The notes: generated by a model not told the origin, from the sequence alone. Counted from the first letter of the stretch, positions 22,020 to 33,100 are shown. The stretch: DNA of 64,000 nucleotides from Candidatus Methylomirabilis sp. (GCF_028716865.1 NZ_JAQUOY010000002.1:94483-158482), one strand, 5' to 3'. Numbers and translations: made by a program.

Positions 22020-22322
22020 AGGCTTCGAAAATGAAGAACCCACCTCATCCGGGATTGTCGGTCGCTCGTCCGGCAATGTATACCGAGATCTCGGATTCTC
22101 TCCCGAGGAGGCCGAAAACCTTCGAGCCCGGTCCGACCTCATGATCGAGCTGACGAAAATCATCAAGGCTCGTCGACTGACCCAGGCTGCTACCGCAAAG
22201 CTGCTGGGCGTGACACAACCACGAATCAGCGATCTCACGCGCGGCAGGATCGACCGTTCCAGCATCGACAGTCAGATATGCGCGTCGGCTTAACTCTGAA
22301 GCCTCGCAGGAAGGTTGCCTAG
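22016..22322 (+). pseudogene. Broken HTH (XRE/HigA-like) antitoxin gene
   Basis: The ATG at 22016 overlaps the ligA stop (ATGA) and reads MKASKMKNPPHPGLS, then runs to a stop at 22143. The recognisable HTH protein is in another frame: SSGNVYRDLGFSPEEAENL, LTQAATAKLLGVTQPRISDL, GRIDRSSIDS. A third frame carries the expected end, MRVGLTLKPRRKVA, stopping at 22320-22322. The usual helix between SIDS and the end is missing. So at least one frameshift and a short deletion have occurred. These HTH_37 proteins usually pair with a HigB-type toxin; none is adjacent. Confidence 0.7.
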
Positions 22323-22375
22323 TGGGGTAGCGACTGAGTCGCTGACCTTAGCCGGTTCTCAAAGCCTCATATTTA

Positions 22376-22407
22376 CCCTTCGACTGGCTCAGGGCGAACG
22401 GTACGGG
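22376..22407. repeat. Dispersed CTTCGAC-GGCTCAGGGCGAACGG repeat, one arm
   Basis: Same repeat family as the inverted pairs at 35792-35870 and 46683-46744. Here only one arm is seen. It is a common intergenic repeat in many bacterial genomes. Confidence 0.7.
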
Positions 22408-22426
22408 CATTGAGAGATCGAGCCAG

Positions 22427-22456
22427 CCAGCCCAAGCCTGAGTGGGCTTGGGCTGG
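22427..22456. repeat. Perfect 12-bp hairpin downstream of the ACT gene
   Basis: Arms ccagcccaagcc and ggcttgggctgg with a 6-base loop. There is no T-run on either side, so it is a hairpin possibly stabilising or ending the minus-strand ACT transcript rather than a clear intrinsic terminator. Confidence 0.6.
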
Positions 22457-22523
22457 TACAGTCTGATGCCGGACGCCCACGTCATCCCATCCACCTCCTG
22501 CGCTAGACTGATACTGAAATGCG

Positions 22524-22937
22524 TCAGGCGGCACCGAGTATTTTTGCGGCGCGCCTGAGGTCGGGTGCCTTGACCCAGAGAATGGCGCCGTACCGATTCT
22601 TGCCGGCAGAGACGGCAGTGATGGCGGTGACGTTGATCTTCGCATCTGCCAGCTTACTCAGGACGTTGGCGACAGCGCCAATGCGGTCCTCGCCCTGGAT
22701 GAGAAAGCCGCTCTTCTTCTTGCTGAGCGTACACCCGGCTTTCTTGGCGCATTTTGCAAAGGCTGCCGAATCGGCGGGGATGAAATCCAACTGGGCTCGC
22801 CGACCCTTGGGAAACCCGGAGAAGGCCAGCAGGTTATGCCCTGCCTCCTTGATTGCGGTGAGCGCGCGCGCCGCCTCTCCCGGCTTGTTGGGGGTCTCGA
22901 TGTAGAAGTAATCCACACGCTTGATCGTTTCAGCCAT
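22524..22937 (-). CDS. Tandem ACT-domain protein
   Basis: 137 residues with two ACT domains and no catalytic domain: residues 6-66 (VDYFYIETPNKPGEAARAL) and 73-130 (KSGFLIQGEDRIGAVANVL). ACT domains bind amino acids, so a sensor or regulatory role is likely. GAGGCGG lies a few bases before ATG 22937. It faces the pxpABC operon divergently across a 180-bp spacer, which may hold both promoters; no functional link is shown. Confidence 0.8.
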   Translation of the reverse strand: MAETIKRVDYFYIETPNKPGEAARALTAIKEAGHNLLAFSGFPKGRRAQLDFIPADSAAFAKCAKKAGCTLSKKKSGFLIQGEDRIGAVANVLSKLADAKINVTAITAVSAGKNRYGAILWVKAPDLRRAAKILGAA

Positions 22938-23119
22938 GACCGCCTCCTTTGAGTGTGAGCTGTGTCAACAACCGCTGCCGCTGACCGAAAAACTTATTCC
23001 ACGAACCGCTTCAAGCTATTGCCACAATAGTGTACAATCCACATCGTGTCAACTTTCCTGACGAGAGAGCAAGTGCGCTCTAAGGATGCTACCTCTGACC
23101 TCCATGAGCCAACGACACC

Positions 23120-23905
23120 ATGACCGGGAAGAAGATTGATCTGAACAGCGATGTCGGCGAGAGCTTTGGCGCGTGGACGATGGGGGCCGACGAGGCGCTG
23201 ATGCCGTATATCACCTCGGCGAGCATCGCATGCGGGTGGCATGGTGGCGATCCACAGGTGATGCGACGCACCGTCAGGCTCGCGAGGACGCATGGGGTCA
23301 GGGTCGGAGCGCACCCGGGCTACCCGGATCTGCTGGGCTTCGGTCGTCGGCCGATGCAGCTTTCGCCCGCGGAGGCGAGGGACTATCTCCTGTACCAGAT
23401 CGGCGCGCTGTACGCCTTCGCCAAGGCTGAGGGGATGCGGCTTCAGCACGTCAAGCCTCACGGGGCCCTGTATCACGTAGCCGCCAACGATCGATTGCTA
23501 TCCGAATCCGTTGCAGGGGCGATTGTCGAAGTTGACCCCACCCTGATTCTGGTTGGGCCGCCGGGGTCTGCGTTGTTGTCGGCCGGCCGGGCGGCTGGGC
23601 TGAGGGTGGCGGCGGAAGGGTTCGGCGATCGCGCCTACAACGAAGACGGAAGCCTGGTTTTCCGATCGGCGCCTGGCGCGATTCTCACCGATGCCGATGC
23701 GGTGGCTGCTCAGGTGCTGTTGATGGTCGAAGGAAAGGTGCGGGCCATCACCGGTCGGATGATCCCCATCGCGGTAGATACCGTCTGCCTGCATGGCGAT
23801 ACCCCCGGTGCGCCGGCCATTGCGAAGCGGCTTCAAGAGCGACTGGCGCTGGCGGGGATCACGACCATGCCGTTGGAGGAACTCCTTGTCGGTCAGGTTG
23901 CTTGA
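23120..23905 (+). CDS. pxpA: 5-oxoprolinase subunit A (LamB/YcsF)
   Basis: With PxpB and PxpC hydrolyses 5-oxoproline (pyroglutamate), a damage product of glutamine/glutamate, to glutamate using ATP. 261 residues, the YcsF family: IDLNSDVGESFGAWTMG at the start, ACGWHGGDPQVM, GAHPGYPDLLGFGRR and VKPHGALYH, the conserved His/Asp blocks. Overlaps pxpB by 20 bp. Confidence 0.93.
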   Translation: MTGKKIDLNSDVGESFGAWTMGADEALMPYITSASIACGWHGGDPQVMRRTVRLARTHGVRVGAHPGYPDLLGFGRRPMQLSPAEARDYLLYQIGALYAFAKAEGMRLQHVKPHGALYHVAANDRLLSESVAGAIVEVDPTLILVGPPGSALLSAGRAAGLRVAAEGFGDRAYNEDGSLVFRSAPGAILTDADAVAAQVLLMVEGKVRAITGRMIPIAVDTVCLHGDTPGAPAIAKRLQERLALAGITTMPLEELLVGQVA

Positions 23906-24572
23906 CGGTGGAGAGTGCTGCCTCGTGGTCGAGCTGGGCGAGGCGATTGATCTTGCCGTGAACCGGCACGTCCGGGCCCTGGGCCTGGCTTTGGAACAGG
24001 CAAGGGGAAACGGGGTGCTGGAAGCCGTGCCCACCTATCGATCGCTTGCGATCTACTACGACCCGATGACGATCGACCGTGACGCGTTGGGGCAGCAGAT
24101 CGGTATGCTGTACGACTCATTAGGGGACCAAGACGACCAGACGCCCAGAGTGATAGAGATCCCCACCGTCTATGGCGGGGCATACGGTCCCGACCTCGAG
24201 TTCGTCGCTCGCCACAGCGGCCTTTCACCGGATGAGGTGATCCGTCTGCATACCGAGCCGCTCTACCATGTCTATATGCTGGGTTTCATGGCGGGATTCC
24301 CCTACCTTGGTGACCTCGCGGAACGACTTGCGATCCCCCGGCTGTCTACGCCCCGCCTCAAGGTGCCGGCCGGCTCCGTAGGGATCGGTGGGAGGCAGAC
24401 GGGCATCTATTCCATTGAGAGCCCTGGGGGGTGGCGAATCATCGGTCGTACGTTCCTTCGTCTCTTCGATCCGTCCGCCGAGGTACCGACTCCAATGCTT
24501 CCGGGCGACAAGGTCCGATTCGTGCGAATAGAACCGCACGAGTACGAAAGCGAACAGCGTGGACGCCTTTGA
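23886..24572 (+). CDS. pxpB: 5-oxoprolinase subunit B (KipI-like)
   Basis: 228 residues. The start is TTG 23886 inside the end of pxpA, chosen because GGAGG lies 5 bases upstream and the protein then begins with the family's LLDGGECCLVVELG. Conserved ends are YHVYMLGFMAGFPYLGDL, LKVPAGSVGIGGRQTGIY and the SPGGWRIIGRT loop. Forms a complex with PxpC. The longer open frame is a shadow of pxpA. Overlaps pxpC by 14 bp. Confidence 0.92.
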   Translation: MSVRLLDGGECCLVVELGEAIDLAVNRHVRALGLALEQARGNGVLEAVPTYRSLAIYYDPMTIDRDALGQQIGMLYDSLGDQDDQTPRVIEIPTVYGGAYGPDLEFVARHSGLSPDEVIRLHTEPLYHVYMLGFMAGFPYLGDLAERLAIPRLSTPRLKVPAGSVGIGGRQTGIYSIESPGGWRIIGRTFLRLFDPSAEVPTPMLPGDKVRFVRIEPHEYESEQRGRL

Positions 24573-25647
24573 GGTGATCCAACCGGGGCTGTTGACCACG
24601 GTTCAGGACCTTGGTCGAATCGGGTATCAGAAATATGGCGTGCCGACGTCCGGCGCAATGGATCAAACCGCGCTGCGAGCCGCCAACTTACTGCTTGATA
24701 ACGAGGAAGGACTTGCGGGCTTGGAGGCGACGGCAGAAGGGCCGACACTTCGCGCACTCCTCGATCTGGTTGTGGCGATCGTTGGGGCGGACATGCAGCC
24801 GCTTGTGGACGGAAAGCCGGTTGAGTGCGGGACGGCCATCGGCATTCGAAGCGGCCAGATCCTTGAGCTCCAGCGCGCCCGGCGAGGGTTGCGCGGCTAT
24901 CTGGCTATTGCCGGAGGGATTGATGTTCCGGTTATGCTCGGGAGTCGCTCCACCTGCCTCCCTGCCGCATTCGGCGGCGTTCATGGTCGGGCCTTGTGCT
25001 CAGGTGATCGCCTGCCGATCGGTCCGGTCGGGCGACGGCCTATGGCTCTCAGCGGTCGCCGACTGCCGGAAGGCTGGGTGGAGCCGATCAGTGAGGTCCT
25101 CACGGTGCGTGTGATCCTTGGGCCGCAAGAGGAGCGATTTACCCCTGAAGGGATTCGTACATTTTTGAGCGGATCATACCGCCTCACACCACAGATGGAT
25201 CGGATGGGTGCCAGGCTCCACGGACCGCCGATCGCCCACCAGTCGGGCGCAGATATCATCTCTGACTCGACCCCGCTGGGGGCAGTGCAGGTGCCGCCTG
25301 ACGGCCAGCCAATGATCTTATTGGCCGATCGCCAGACGACGGGTGGCTACGCGAAGATTGCGGTTGTCGTACAAGAAGACATCTTTCGATTGTGCCAGGC
25401 CACGCCGGGGCAGGTGATTCGGTTCTGCCGGATCTCCATGCCCGAGGCGTGTGCTGCCATACGGGCTTACAAGGGAAGATTTGACGCATTGCGACAGGCA
25501 TGGCAGAGTCTACCGGGGAAGCGGGATAGCTACAGGCTAAGCCTTGGGGCCAGATCGTATCGAGTCGATGTGGAAGGAGAGAAGGGGACGTACCGGGTGA
25601 GTCTTGAGGGGATGGAGAGGAAATCTGAGGATGCTGAAGAGCAATAA
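24559..25647 (+). CDS. pxpC: 5-oxoprolinase subunit C (KipA-like)
   Basis: 362 residues of the biotin-dependent-carboxylase-like/KipA family: IQPGLLTTVQDLGRIGYQKY, the invariant GVPTSGAMDQTALRAANLLL, then SDSTPLGAVQVPPDGQPMIL and the end motif DRQTTGGYAKIA. Start GTG 24559 overlaps pxpB. The last 35 residues, rich in Ser/Tyr/Arg, extend past the conserved region. Confidence 0.92.
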   Translation: MDAFEVIQPGLLTTVQDLGRIGYQKYGVPTSGAMDQTALRAANLLLDNEEGLAGLEATAEGPTLRALLDLVVAIVGADMQPLVDGKPVECGTAIGIRSGQILELQRARRGLRGYLAIAGGIDVPVMLGSRSTCLPAAFGGVHGRALCSGDRLPIGPVGRRPMALSGRRLPEGWVEPISEVLTVRVILGPQEERFTPEGIRTFLSGSYRLTPQMDRMGARLHGPPIAHQSGADIISDSTPLGAVQVPPDGQPMILLADRQTTGGYAKIAVVVQEDIFRLCQATPGQVIRFCRISMPEACAAIRAYKGRFDALRQAWQSLPGKRDSYRLSLGARSYRVDVEGEKGTYRVSLEGMERKSEDAEEQ

Positions 25648-26089
25648 CGGACCGTTGGGGTGGAGTGTGGTCAAGCGGGTGCTGCTGGTGGGGGTCCTGG
25701 CCTTGGGGTTTTCAGCCTGTGCAAGTTGGCGAAACAAGCCGACCTTGGTAGGACCGGGCGTACCGTTCATCTCCAATCTCCAGGTCGAGCCTGGGAAGGT
25801 GAGAGTCGGAGAAGAGGTGAGAATCACCTTTGACTTTGAGGACACCGACGCTGACGTTGTGGAAGCTCGCATCTTTCCCTCTGAGGTTCGGGAATGGATC
25901 TACAGACCAGCCTTTACACCGAAGGTCCTGAACCTGAAAACTGAGAAGTATGGCCTGGCCATCGGGCATGTCGAAACAAGCCTCAAGTGGGAGAGCGAGG
26001 GGATCAGGTTCTTAGAAGTCGTTGTAGTGGATGAACAGAATCATACGAGCAACGCATTGCGAGCACGTGTCGCGGTCACCCGCTGGTGA
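25631..26089 (+). CDS. Putative lipoprotein
   Basis: 152 residues from ATG 25631, which overlaps pxpC by 17 bp; a GTG near 25667 is a possible start too. A hydrophobic stretch VLLVGVLALGFSAC ends in a lipobox, so a lipid-anchored periplasmic protein is expected. The mature part looks like one beta-sandwich domain (FISNLQVEPGKVRVGEEVRITFDFEDTD). No family recognised; not obviously linked to oxoprolinase despite the overlap. Confidence 0.65.
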   Translation: MLKSNNGPLGWSVVKRVLLVGVLALGFSACASWRNKPTLVGPGVPFISNLQVEPGKVRVGEEVRITFDFEDTDADVVEARIFPSEVREWIYRPAFTPKVLNLKTEKYGLAIGHVETSLKWESEGIRFLEVVVVDEQNHTSNALRARVAVTRW

Positions 26090-26142
26090 GCGTCAGATGT
26101 TTCAGAGAAATGGTGACGCTTGCTGCTTTCAGCGCCTACCCA

Positions 26143-26171
26143 TTGACATTCCCATGCGCGTGATTTACTGT
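26143..26171 (+). promoter_or_regulatory. Likely sigma-70 promoter of galT
   Basis: TTGACA at 26143-26148, 17-base spacer, TACTGT at 26166-26171. The start would be near 26178, 45 bases before galT; AAAGGAGG follows as ribosome-binding site. Confidence 0.55.
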
Positions 26172-26222
26172 TAGACGCTTTTCAAGCGAGGGTATCTCGG
26201 GATAAAGGAGGAAATCAACCGG

Positions 26223-27221
26223 ATGCCGCAGCTCCGCAAGGATCCGATCACATCGCGATGGGTCATTATTTCGACAGAGCGAGGGAAGCGTCCCTCGGAC
26301 TTTTCCGCCGCTCCGCCGCCAAGACAATTGGGGTTTTGCCCATTCTGCCCTGGGAATGAGGACAAAACGCCTCCTGAGATCATCGCCTATCGGAAGGACG
26401 GTAACCGGCCTGATCGCAAGGAGTGGAGCCTTCGTGTTGTGCCCAATAAGTTCCCCGCACTTCAGATCGAAGGAGACCTGGATCGGGCAGGCGAAGGGAT
26501 CTACGACAAGATGCACGGATTGGGTGCTCACGAGGTGATCATCGAATCCCCCAATCACAATGACGTGCTCTCCGCCATGCCGGATGAACGGGTAGAGGAT
26601 GTCCTGTGGGCCTACCGAGACCGAATACTCGATCTCAAGAAAGACGACCGATTTCGCTACATCTTGATCTTCAAGAACCGCGGTGAGCAGGCCGGCGCCT
26701 CCTTGGAGCATCCTCATTCTCAGCTCATTGCTACCCCTATCGTTCCGAAGCGGGCTCGAGAAGAGGTTGATGGCGCCAAGGCCTACTTCGATTATAAGGA
26801 TCGGTGCATCTTCTGCGACATTATCCGCCAGGAACTGCAGCAAGAGCTTAGGGTCATCGCGCAGAATGATGAGTTTGTCGCGATCGCGCCCTTTGCCTCG
26901 CGCTTTCCTTTCGAAACCTGGATCCTGCCTAAGAGCCATGAGCCGTTCTTCCAGGATACGCAGAAGCAGGATATGGTGAGTTGCTCCAGGATATTGAAGG
27001 AAGTCCTTGGCAAAATGGATCGGGTTCTCCTTAACCCTCCCTATAATTATCTGATTCATAGTTCGCCGCTCCAGGAGACCGAGGTGGACCATTATCACTG
27101 GCATATTGAGATTATGCCGACCCTCGTCAAGGTTGCAGGTTTCGAGTGGGGGACCGGGTTTTACATCAATCCTGTCCTGCCTGAGGACGCGGCCAAGTAT
27201 CTTCGTGAGGCTCGGCTCTAG
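26223..27221 (+). CDS. galT: Galactose-1-phosphate uridylyltransferase (GalT family)
   Basis: HIT-superfamily enzyme exchanging UMP between UDP-glucose and galactose-1-phosphate. 332 residues. N-terminal DPITSRWVIISTERGKRP, zinc-type CPFCPGNEDKTPPE, ASLEHPHSQLIATPIVP, a second CxxC (RCIFCDII) and the active-site HYHWHIEIMP. No other Leloir genes are nearby; in such organisms the protein may act on another sugar phosphate or as an ADP-glucose/UDP-sugar phosphorylase relative. Start supported by GGAGG. Confidence 0.9.
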   Translation: MPQLRKDPITSRWVIISTERGKRPSDFSAAPPPRQLGFCPFCPGNEDKTPPEIIAYRKDGNRPDRKEWSLRVVPNKFPALQIEGDLDRAGEGIYDKMHGLGAHEVIIESPNHNDVLSAMPDERVEDVLWAYRDRILDLKKDDRFRYILIFKNRGEQAGASLEHPHSQLIATPIVPKRAREEVDGAKAYFDYKDRCIFCDIIRQELQQELRVIAQNDEFVAIAPFASRFPFETWILPKSHEPFFQDTQKQDMVSCSRILKEVLGKMDRVLLNPPYNYLIHSSPLQETEVDHYHWHIEIMPTLVKVAGFEWGTGFYINPVLPEDAAKYLREARL

Positions 27222-27375
27222 CTGCATAAAAAGTAGTCATGGTGGGCAGAGGAGTGCCCAAGATATTGGCAGAGCCGGAGGCATATGGAGCGAGGAATTG
27301 ACTGGAGAGGTCTCAAGATTGCGGGTTTGGTGGGCCGACAGAGCGATAGCGCAGCGCTTAAGTTGTCGGCAGTTT

Positions 27376-27391
27376 TGGCATACGACTTGCT
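27376..27391 (+). promoter_or_regulatory. Sigma-54 (-24/-12) promoter of glnB-glnA
   Basis: TGGCATACGACTTGCT: GG at -24 and GC at -12 are exactly 12 bases apart, with only one mismatch (T for C) in the TGGCAC box. It lies 100 bases before glnB. NtrC-type activation under nitrogen limitation is expected; I could not identify clear NtrC sites upstream. Confidence 0.8.
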
Positions 27392-27418
27392 CTTTCAAGC
27401 GACAGGTGTAAAGGCTGA

Positions 27419-27829
<411 letters not shown>

Positions 27830-27913
27830 GGGTGCGCAGCGAAGCAGGACTAAGCGCTCCATGAACTGTTCAACGGCGAATTGTTCGACCCGAGAAGGAG
27901 GAAAGGCGGTCCT

Positions 27914-29329
27914 ATGACACCGAAGGACGTTATCAAGCTGGCGAACGAGCGAGGCGTGAAGATCATCGACCTCAGATTCATCGATCTGCCTGGTCTGTGG
28001 CAGCATTTCTCCATGTCCAGCCGAGAGTTGACGGAAGATCTGTTCACGGACGGGGTTGGGTTCGACGGATCATCCATTCGAGGCTTTCAGGCGATCCATG
28101 AATCGGACATGCTCCTGATGCCCGATCCGGCGACGGCGATCATCGATCCCTTTATGGCCGTTCCCACCCTGGTCCTGATCTGCAATATCATCGATCCGGT
28201 CACAAGGCAGCTCTACAGTCGAGACCCGCGCTATATTGCGCAAAAGGCCGAGGCGTACCTGACGTCAACAGCGATTGCGGATACGTCCTATTTCGGTCCT
28301 GAGGCGGAGTTCTTTGTCTTTGATGACGTTCGGTTCGATCAGAGCTACCAGCACGGCTATTATTTTATCGACTCGGAGGAGGGGTTTTGGAACGCCGGAA
28401 AGGAAGAGAAGCCGAACCTGGGCTACAAGCCCCGTTACAAACAGGGCTATTTCCCCGTGCCGCCGATGGACAAGCTGCAAGACCTTCGGTCGGAGATGGT
28501 GTTGGCGTTGGAGTCTGTCGGCGTCCAGATCGAGGTCCATCACCATGAGGTGGCGACGGCCGGTCAGTGTGAGATCGACATGCGGTTCGACACGCTGACC
28601 AGGATGGCCGATAAGGTCCAGTGGTATAAGTACTGCGTGAAAAATACTGCCCGTAAGCACGGCAAGACGGCAACCTTCATGCCCAAGCCGATCTTCCAGG
28701 ACAACGGATCAGGGATGCACGTCCACCAGAGTCTCTGGAGGGGCGGCAAGAATACCTTCTGGGAGCTTGGAGGCTATGGGGATCTGTCCGCGACGGCCCG
28801 CTACTACATCGGCGGATTGCTCAAGCATGCGCCAGCGCTCTGCGCCTTCATCGCTCCGACGACGAATTCGTACCGGCGACTCGTGCCCGGTTACGAGGCG
28901 CCGATCAACCTCGTGTACAGCCAACGGAACCGATCGGCTGCCGCCAGGATCCCCCTCTATTCAAAGAGCGAGCGGGCAAAGCGGATCGAGTTCCGAACAC
29001 CCGACCCCAGTTGCAACGCCTACCTGGCCTTCAGCGCCATGCTCATGGCCGGCATTGACGGCATCCAGAAAAAGATCGACCCCGGACAGCCGATCGACAA
29101 AGACCTGTACGAGCTCGAGCCGGAGGAGGCGAAGGACATCAAGCAGTTGCCTGGTAGCCTGGGGGAGGTTCTGGACGCCCTGGAGGCCGATCACGAGTTC
29201 TTGCTGAAGGGCGATGTCTTTACCCCGGATCTCATCGACACCTGGATCGACTATAAGCGGAAGAACGAGGTCGATCCGATCCGCCTCCGCCCTCACCCCT
29301 GGGAGTTCGCCCTTTACTTCGATATCTAA
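27914..29329 (+). CDS. glnA: Glutamine synthetase type I
   Basis: 471 residues from ATG 27914 (AGGAGG upstream); the longer open frame adds residues through the ribosome-binding site. Blocks: [31 protein letters not shown], the ATP site [18 protein letters not shown], and [19 protein letters not shown]. The adenylylation Tyr is in [14 protein letters not shown], so it is the covalently regulated GSI-beta form, consistent with glnE downstream. Followed by a strong terminator. Confidence 0.97.
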   Translation: MTPKDVIKLANERGVKIIDLRFIDLPGLWQHFSMSSRELTEDLFTDGVGFDGSSIRGFQAIHESDMLLMPDPATAIIDPFMAVPTLVLICNIIDPVTRQLYSRDPRYIAQKAEAYLTSTAIADTSYFGPEAEFFVFDDVRFDQSYQHGYYFIDSEEGFWNAGKEEKPNLGYKPRYKQGYFPVPPMDKLQDLRSEMVLALESVGVQIEVHHHEVATAGQCEIDMRFDTLTRMADKVQWYKYCVKNTARKHGKTATFMPKPIFQDNGSGMHVHQSLWRGGKNTFWELGGYGDLSATARYYIGGLLKHAPALCAFIAPTTNSYRRLVPGYEAPINLVYSQRNRSAAARIPLYSKSERAKRIEFRTPDPSCNAYLAFSAMLMAGIDGIQKKIDPGQPIDKDLYELEPEEAKDIKQLPGSLGEVLDALEADHEFLLKGDVFTPDLIDTWIDYKRKNEVDPIRLRPHPWEFALYFDI

Positions 29330-29353
29330 GCATTCTCGATTTCTTATACTGCA

Positions 29354-29392
29354 AACGGCTCCGGATGAATATCCGGAGCCGTTCTGTTTTTT
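29354..29392 (+). terminator. Intrinsic terminator of glnA
   Basis: 12-bp perfect stem (aacggctccgga / tccggagccgtt), 6-base loop, then ctgttttttc. Confidence 0.92.
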
Positions 29393-29532
29393 CTCTGGCC
29401 TAAGGAAAATTTCTGTCTGTCCCATCCATGGGCTTCTCCGCAACTTGCGAGGTCTAGAGCCGCCGTGCTAGTATTCCGATATTGGCAGTAAATCTCACTT
29501 CAGTCCTAAATTGGGAGAGGAGGATAGAAGAG

Positions 29533-29961
29533 ATGAAGCGTGCGGGTGCTTGGCTTGTCATGCTTACCTTTGCAATCGCGGTTACGGGCTGCGCGACGAC
29601 GGAGTCGCGGCCCGGCTACTACGCCTATCCGCAGCGCGGACAGACTGCAGAGCAGTTGAGTCGCGATCAGTACGAGTGTCAAATGTGGGCGAAACAGCAG
29701 AGTGGGTTCGATCCGGCTGCGGAGACGGCCAGGGGCGCAGGGGTTGGAGGAGTGCTCGGCGCACTAGGGGGCGCCGCGGCAGGCGCGGCCATCGGCGCGG
29801 CGACCGGCGGTGGCGCAGGCAGGGGTGCGGCCATCGGCGCGGCGACCGGCGGAATCGGCGGTATCATCCTCGGTGGGAGCGGTGCCTACGCACAAAACAA
29901 AGATGGCTACGACAGAGCCTACGCCGCCTGCATGACCGGACGCGGGTACGTGGTGAGATAG
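29533..29961 (+). CDS. Glycine-zipper lipoprotein
   Basis: 142 residues from ATG 29533 (preceded by GAGGAGG). Signal with lipobox AIAVTGCATTES, then YECQMWAKQQSGFDP, a glycine zipper (repeated AAIGAATGG blocks, residues 75-118) and a C-terminal YDRAYAACMTGRGYVV. This matches the widespread glycine-zipper outer-membrane lipoprotein family; the zipper helix probably inserts in membrane. Own terminator follows at 29996. Confidence 0.8.
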   Translation: MKRAGAWLVMLTFAIAVTGCATTESRPGYYAYPQRGQTAEQLSRDQYECQMWAKQQSGFDPAAETARGAGVGGVLGALGGAAAGAAIGAATGGGAGRGAAIGAATGGIGGIILGGSGAYAQNKDGYDRAYAACMTGRGYVVR

Positions 29962-29995
29962 CCTGAGCGCTTAGAGTAAATTTACAAGTAGCAGA

Positions 29996-30035
29996 CGAGC
30001 GGGGAGAGTAGTTGCATCCCCGCTCGCTCCTTTTT
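29996..30035 (+). terminator. Intrinsic terminator of the glycine-zipper gene
   Basis: 10-bp perfect stem (cgagcgggga / tccccgctcg), 11-base loop, then ctccttttt. Confidence 0.85.
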
Positions 30036-30187
30036 CGAGCGATCGAGCCTGTCGAGCCATTAGAACTTTACTTACTCCAGGGAGTGTGCTACCAAAATCG
30101 TGTGATACCCCTGATTCGAGATAAGTATCCTCTCCGTGTTAGGCGTGGACGAGGAGTTGTCATCTCGCACCTTCGGCCGCAAGGCAT

Positions 30188-33100
30188 ATGCCGATGAAGG
30201 AACCATTCCCACCTGGGGTTGAGGCGCTGGCGGCTGCCGGCTGTCGATACCCGGAACAAGCCCGGCAGAATCTGCAACACCTGGCCGGATCCTCACACCT
30301 GACCTCGGTCCAATCGATTCTACCACTGCTCCTGGATCGCCTGAGAAATCTAGCCGACCCGGATATGGCACTCAATAACCTGGAGCGCTACGCCGAGGTG
30401 GTCATTGATCGGGGATTCTTGTTTTCTCACCTCCGAGACAGTCCTAAGTCGCTTGATCTTCTGCTGACGCTCTTCGGAAGTTCGCAGCATCTGTCCGATA
30501 TCCTGATCCGTTTCCCGCAGGATTTTCATTGGCTGTTGCAGCCCGGCCTGCTCCGGCGGACCAGGTCTAAGGAGGAGCTGGTCGAAGATCTCAACGAGTT
30601 CCTCTCGAGAGCGAAGAGCCAGGAGCGAGCATGGACAGCGCTGCGTCGATTCAAGATGCGGGAAATCTTGCGAATCGGGATTCAGGATCTTCTTGACAAC
30701 CTGGATCTGACCGGTGTGACGCAGCAACTGTCCCTGATGGCTGATGTGGTGCTGCATCGGGCCTATGAGATCTGCCGCGCTGAGCTCGTGCGTCGGTACG
30801 GCGAGCCACGATGCGTGGGACCCTCAGGCGACAAGGTGTGCGGATTTGTGGTGATCGGGATGGGGAAGCTCGGCGGCGAGGAGTTGAATTTCAGCTCGGA
30901 TATCGATCTGCTGTTCATCTACGAAGGAGAAGGTGAGACGGCAGGGCTCACCAGCCCGTCTGGCGCCCTCATCGGCAGAGTGAGCAATCATGAGTTTTTC
31001 ACGCGCCTGGGGGAGGGCGTGATCAAAGCGATCGGTGAGCTGACATCGGAGGGGCGCGTCTTCCGAGTTGATATGCGGCTTCGGCCAGAGGGACGGGCGG
31101 GTGCGCTGGTCTATTCGCTCAGGGGATATGAGCTCTATTATGAATCATGGGGACAGACGTGGGAGCGCATGGCGCTGATCAAAGCGAGGCCGGTGGCCGG
31201 TGATCCGGCGCTGGGGGAAGCATTCCTTAAGTTGGTGGAACCGTTTGCCTATCGCAGATCACTTGACTACGGTGCTATCGGGGAGATCCGGGCCATGAAG
31301 GATCGGATCAATGCGAAGGTTGGACGGGACCAGGAGACTTTCCGCCACGTCAAACTGGGCTACGGGGGGATCCGCGAGATCGAGTTTATCGTGCAGACCT
31401 TTCAGCTTCTGTACGGGGCAAGCGACCCGTGGATCCGCGAGCCGAATACGCTCCGTGCGTTGCAGCGATTAGCTGACCGTGGGCATGTTACCGTCGATGA
31501 GCACGCGACATTGGCCAAGGCCTACACCTTTCTCCGCACGGTCGAGCATCGCCTCCAGATCCTCCATCACTTGCAGACCCATACGTTGCCGACGGACCAT
31601 GGGGACCTCGTCCAGTTGGCTCGGCGCCTCGGCTACTCCCCAAACCGGTCACCTGACCCGGCGCTGGCCTTACGGGAGGATTATCAGCGGCACATCCAGG
31701 CGGTTCGACAGATGTATGACCATCTGCTGAGGGAGCCGCCCATGGGGGAGGAGGAGATTCCACTTCATCCGCTCGCCGACTTTCTGGATGGGCGGGCAGA
31801 CGAAAGCGTAGTGCGCGAGTCGTTGACAGCGGCGGGAATCGTGGATCTTGATCGCGCCGTCCGCTCGCTGTTCGTGTTACGCGACGGCCCTCCTTTCAGA
31901 CGTAATACGACCGGCACTCAGCGGATCCTCGCCACCCTGGCGCCTACCCTCATGGAGGGTTTGACGCAGGCGCCGGACCCGGACCTGGCTCTCCTGCACC
32001 TTGAGCGGTTTATCGAGGGGGTTGGTTCCAGCGCCGGCTTGTACGACATCTTCAAACAGGCGCCGCTCGCCCTGGTCCACCTGATGCGACTCTTTGGCGC
32101 AAGCGAGTTTCTCTCGCAGATCCTGATCCGACATCCCGCGCTCTTGGACCTGCTGCTCGTCCCCGATCAGCCTGAACGTGGGCGACCCGACCGGCTCGTT
32201 GAGGAATGCTTAGACGTGGTGGCCGATGCCCCGCCTGGAAGCCCCAGGTTGGATGCGTTGCGGCGATTCAAACAGGCGGAGGAGTTGCGAATCGGTATCC
32301 TGGACCTACTCAGAAAGGCTGACCTGGACGAAGTGAGCAGGGCGTTAACGCGTCTCTCGGAGGCCTGTGTTCAGACGGCATACAGGCTGGCTTGTGAGGA
32401 ACTGAGGCCGCAGTATGGCCTACCGTCCTCAGGGGGGTTCGTCGTCTTGGGCCTTGGCAAATGTGGTGCTGAGGAGATAGGGTATGGATCCGACCTTGAT
32501 CTCGCCTTCGCCTATGCGCAAGAAGGAGCGACGACGGGCGGGTCCCAGGGCATGAGCCATGCCGAGTATTTCGAGCGCCTGGCCGATAAGATCTGCAGGA
32601 ACCTCACGACGATCACCAAAGAGGGAACGGCCTACCGGGTCGACATCCGGCTACGCCCAGGTGGATCGGCAGGCAGGGTTGCGCAGTCCTTCGCGGCTTT
32701 TGAGACCCACTTTGCTCGCACAGCGGAGCTGTGGGAGCGTCAAGCCTACCTGCGAGTGCGTCCGATTGCCGGCGACCTCAACATCGCGGAGGCGTTGATG
32801 GCGTCATTATCCGAGCGTATCTATCGACCAACCTCAGCGGAGAGTCTGGCAGCGAACATTACAGCGATGCGTCACCGGATGGAAGTAGAGTTGACCAAGG
32901 AGAAAACCGGCGAGCATCATGTGAAGTTGGGGAGCGGTGGGATCGTTGACATCGAGTTCATCATTCAGTTCCTCCAGCTTGCGTATGGATCTACGCGTTC
33001 TGCCCTGCGGGTCGGTAATACGCTGAAGGCCTTGGAGGCCGCGCGGGGCGTGGGCCTGCTCGCCGACCTGGATGTCGCTTACCTGTGCGACTCCTATAGG

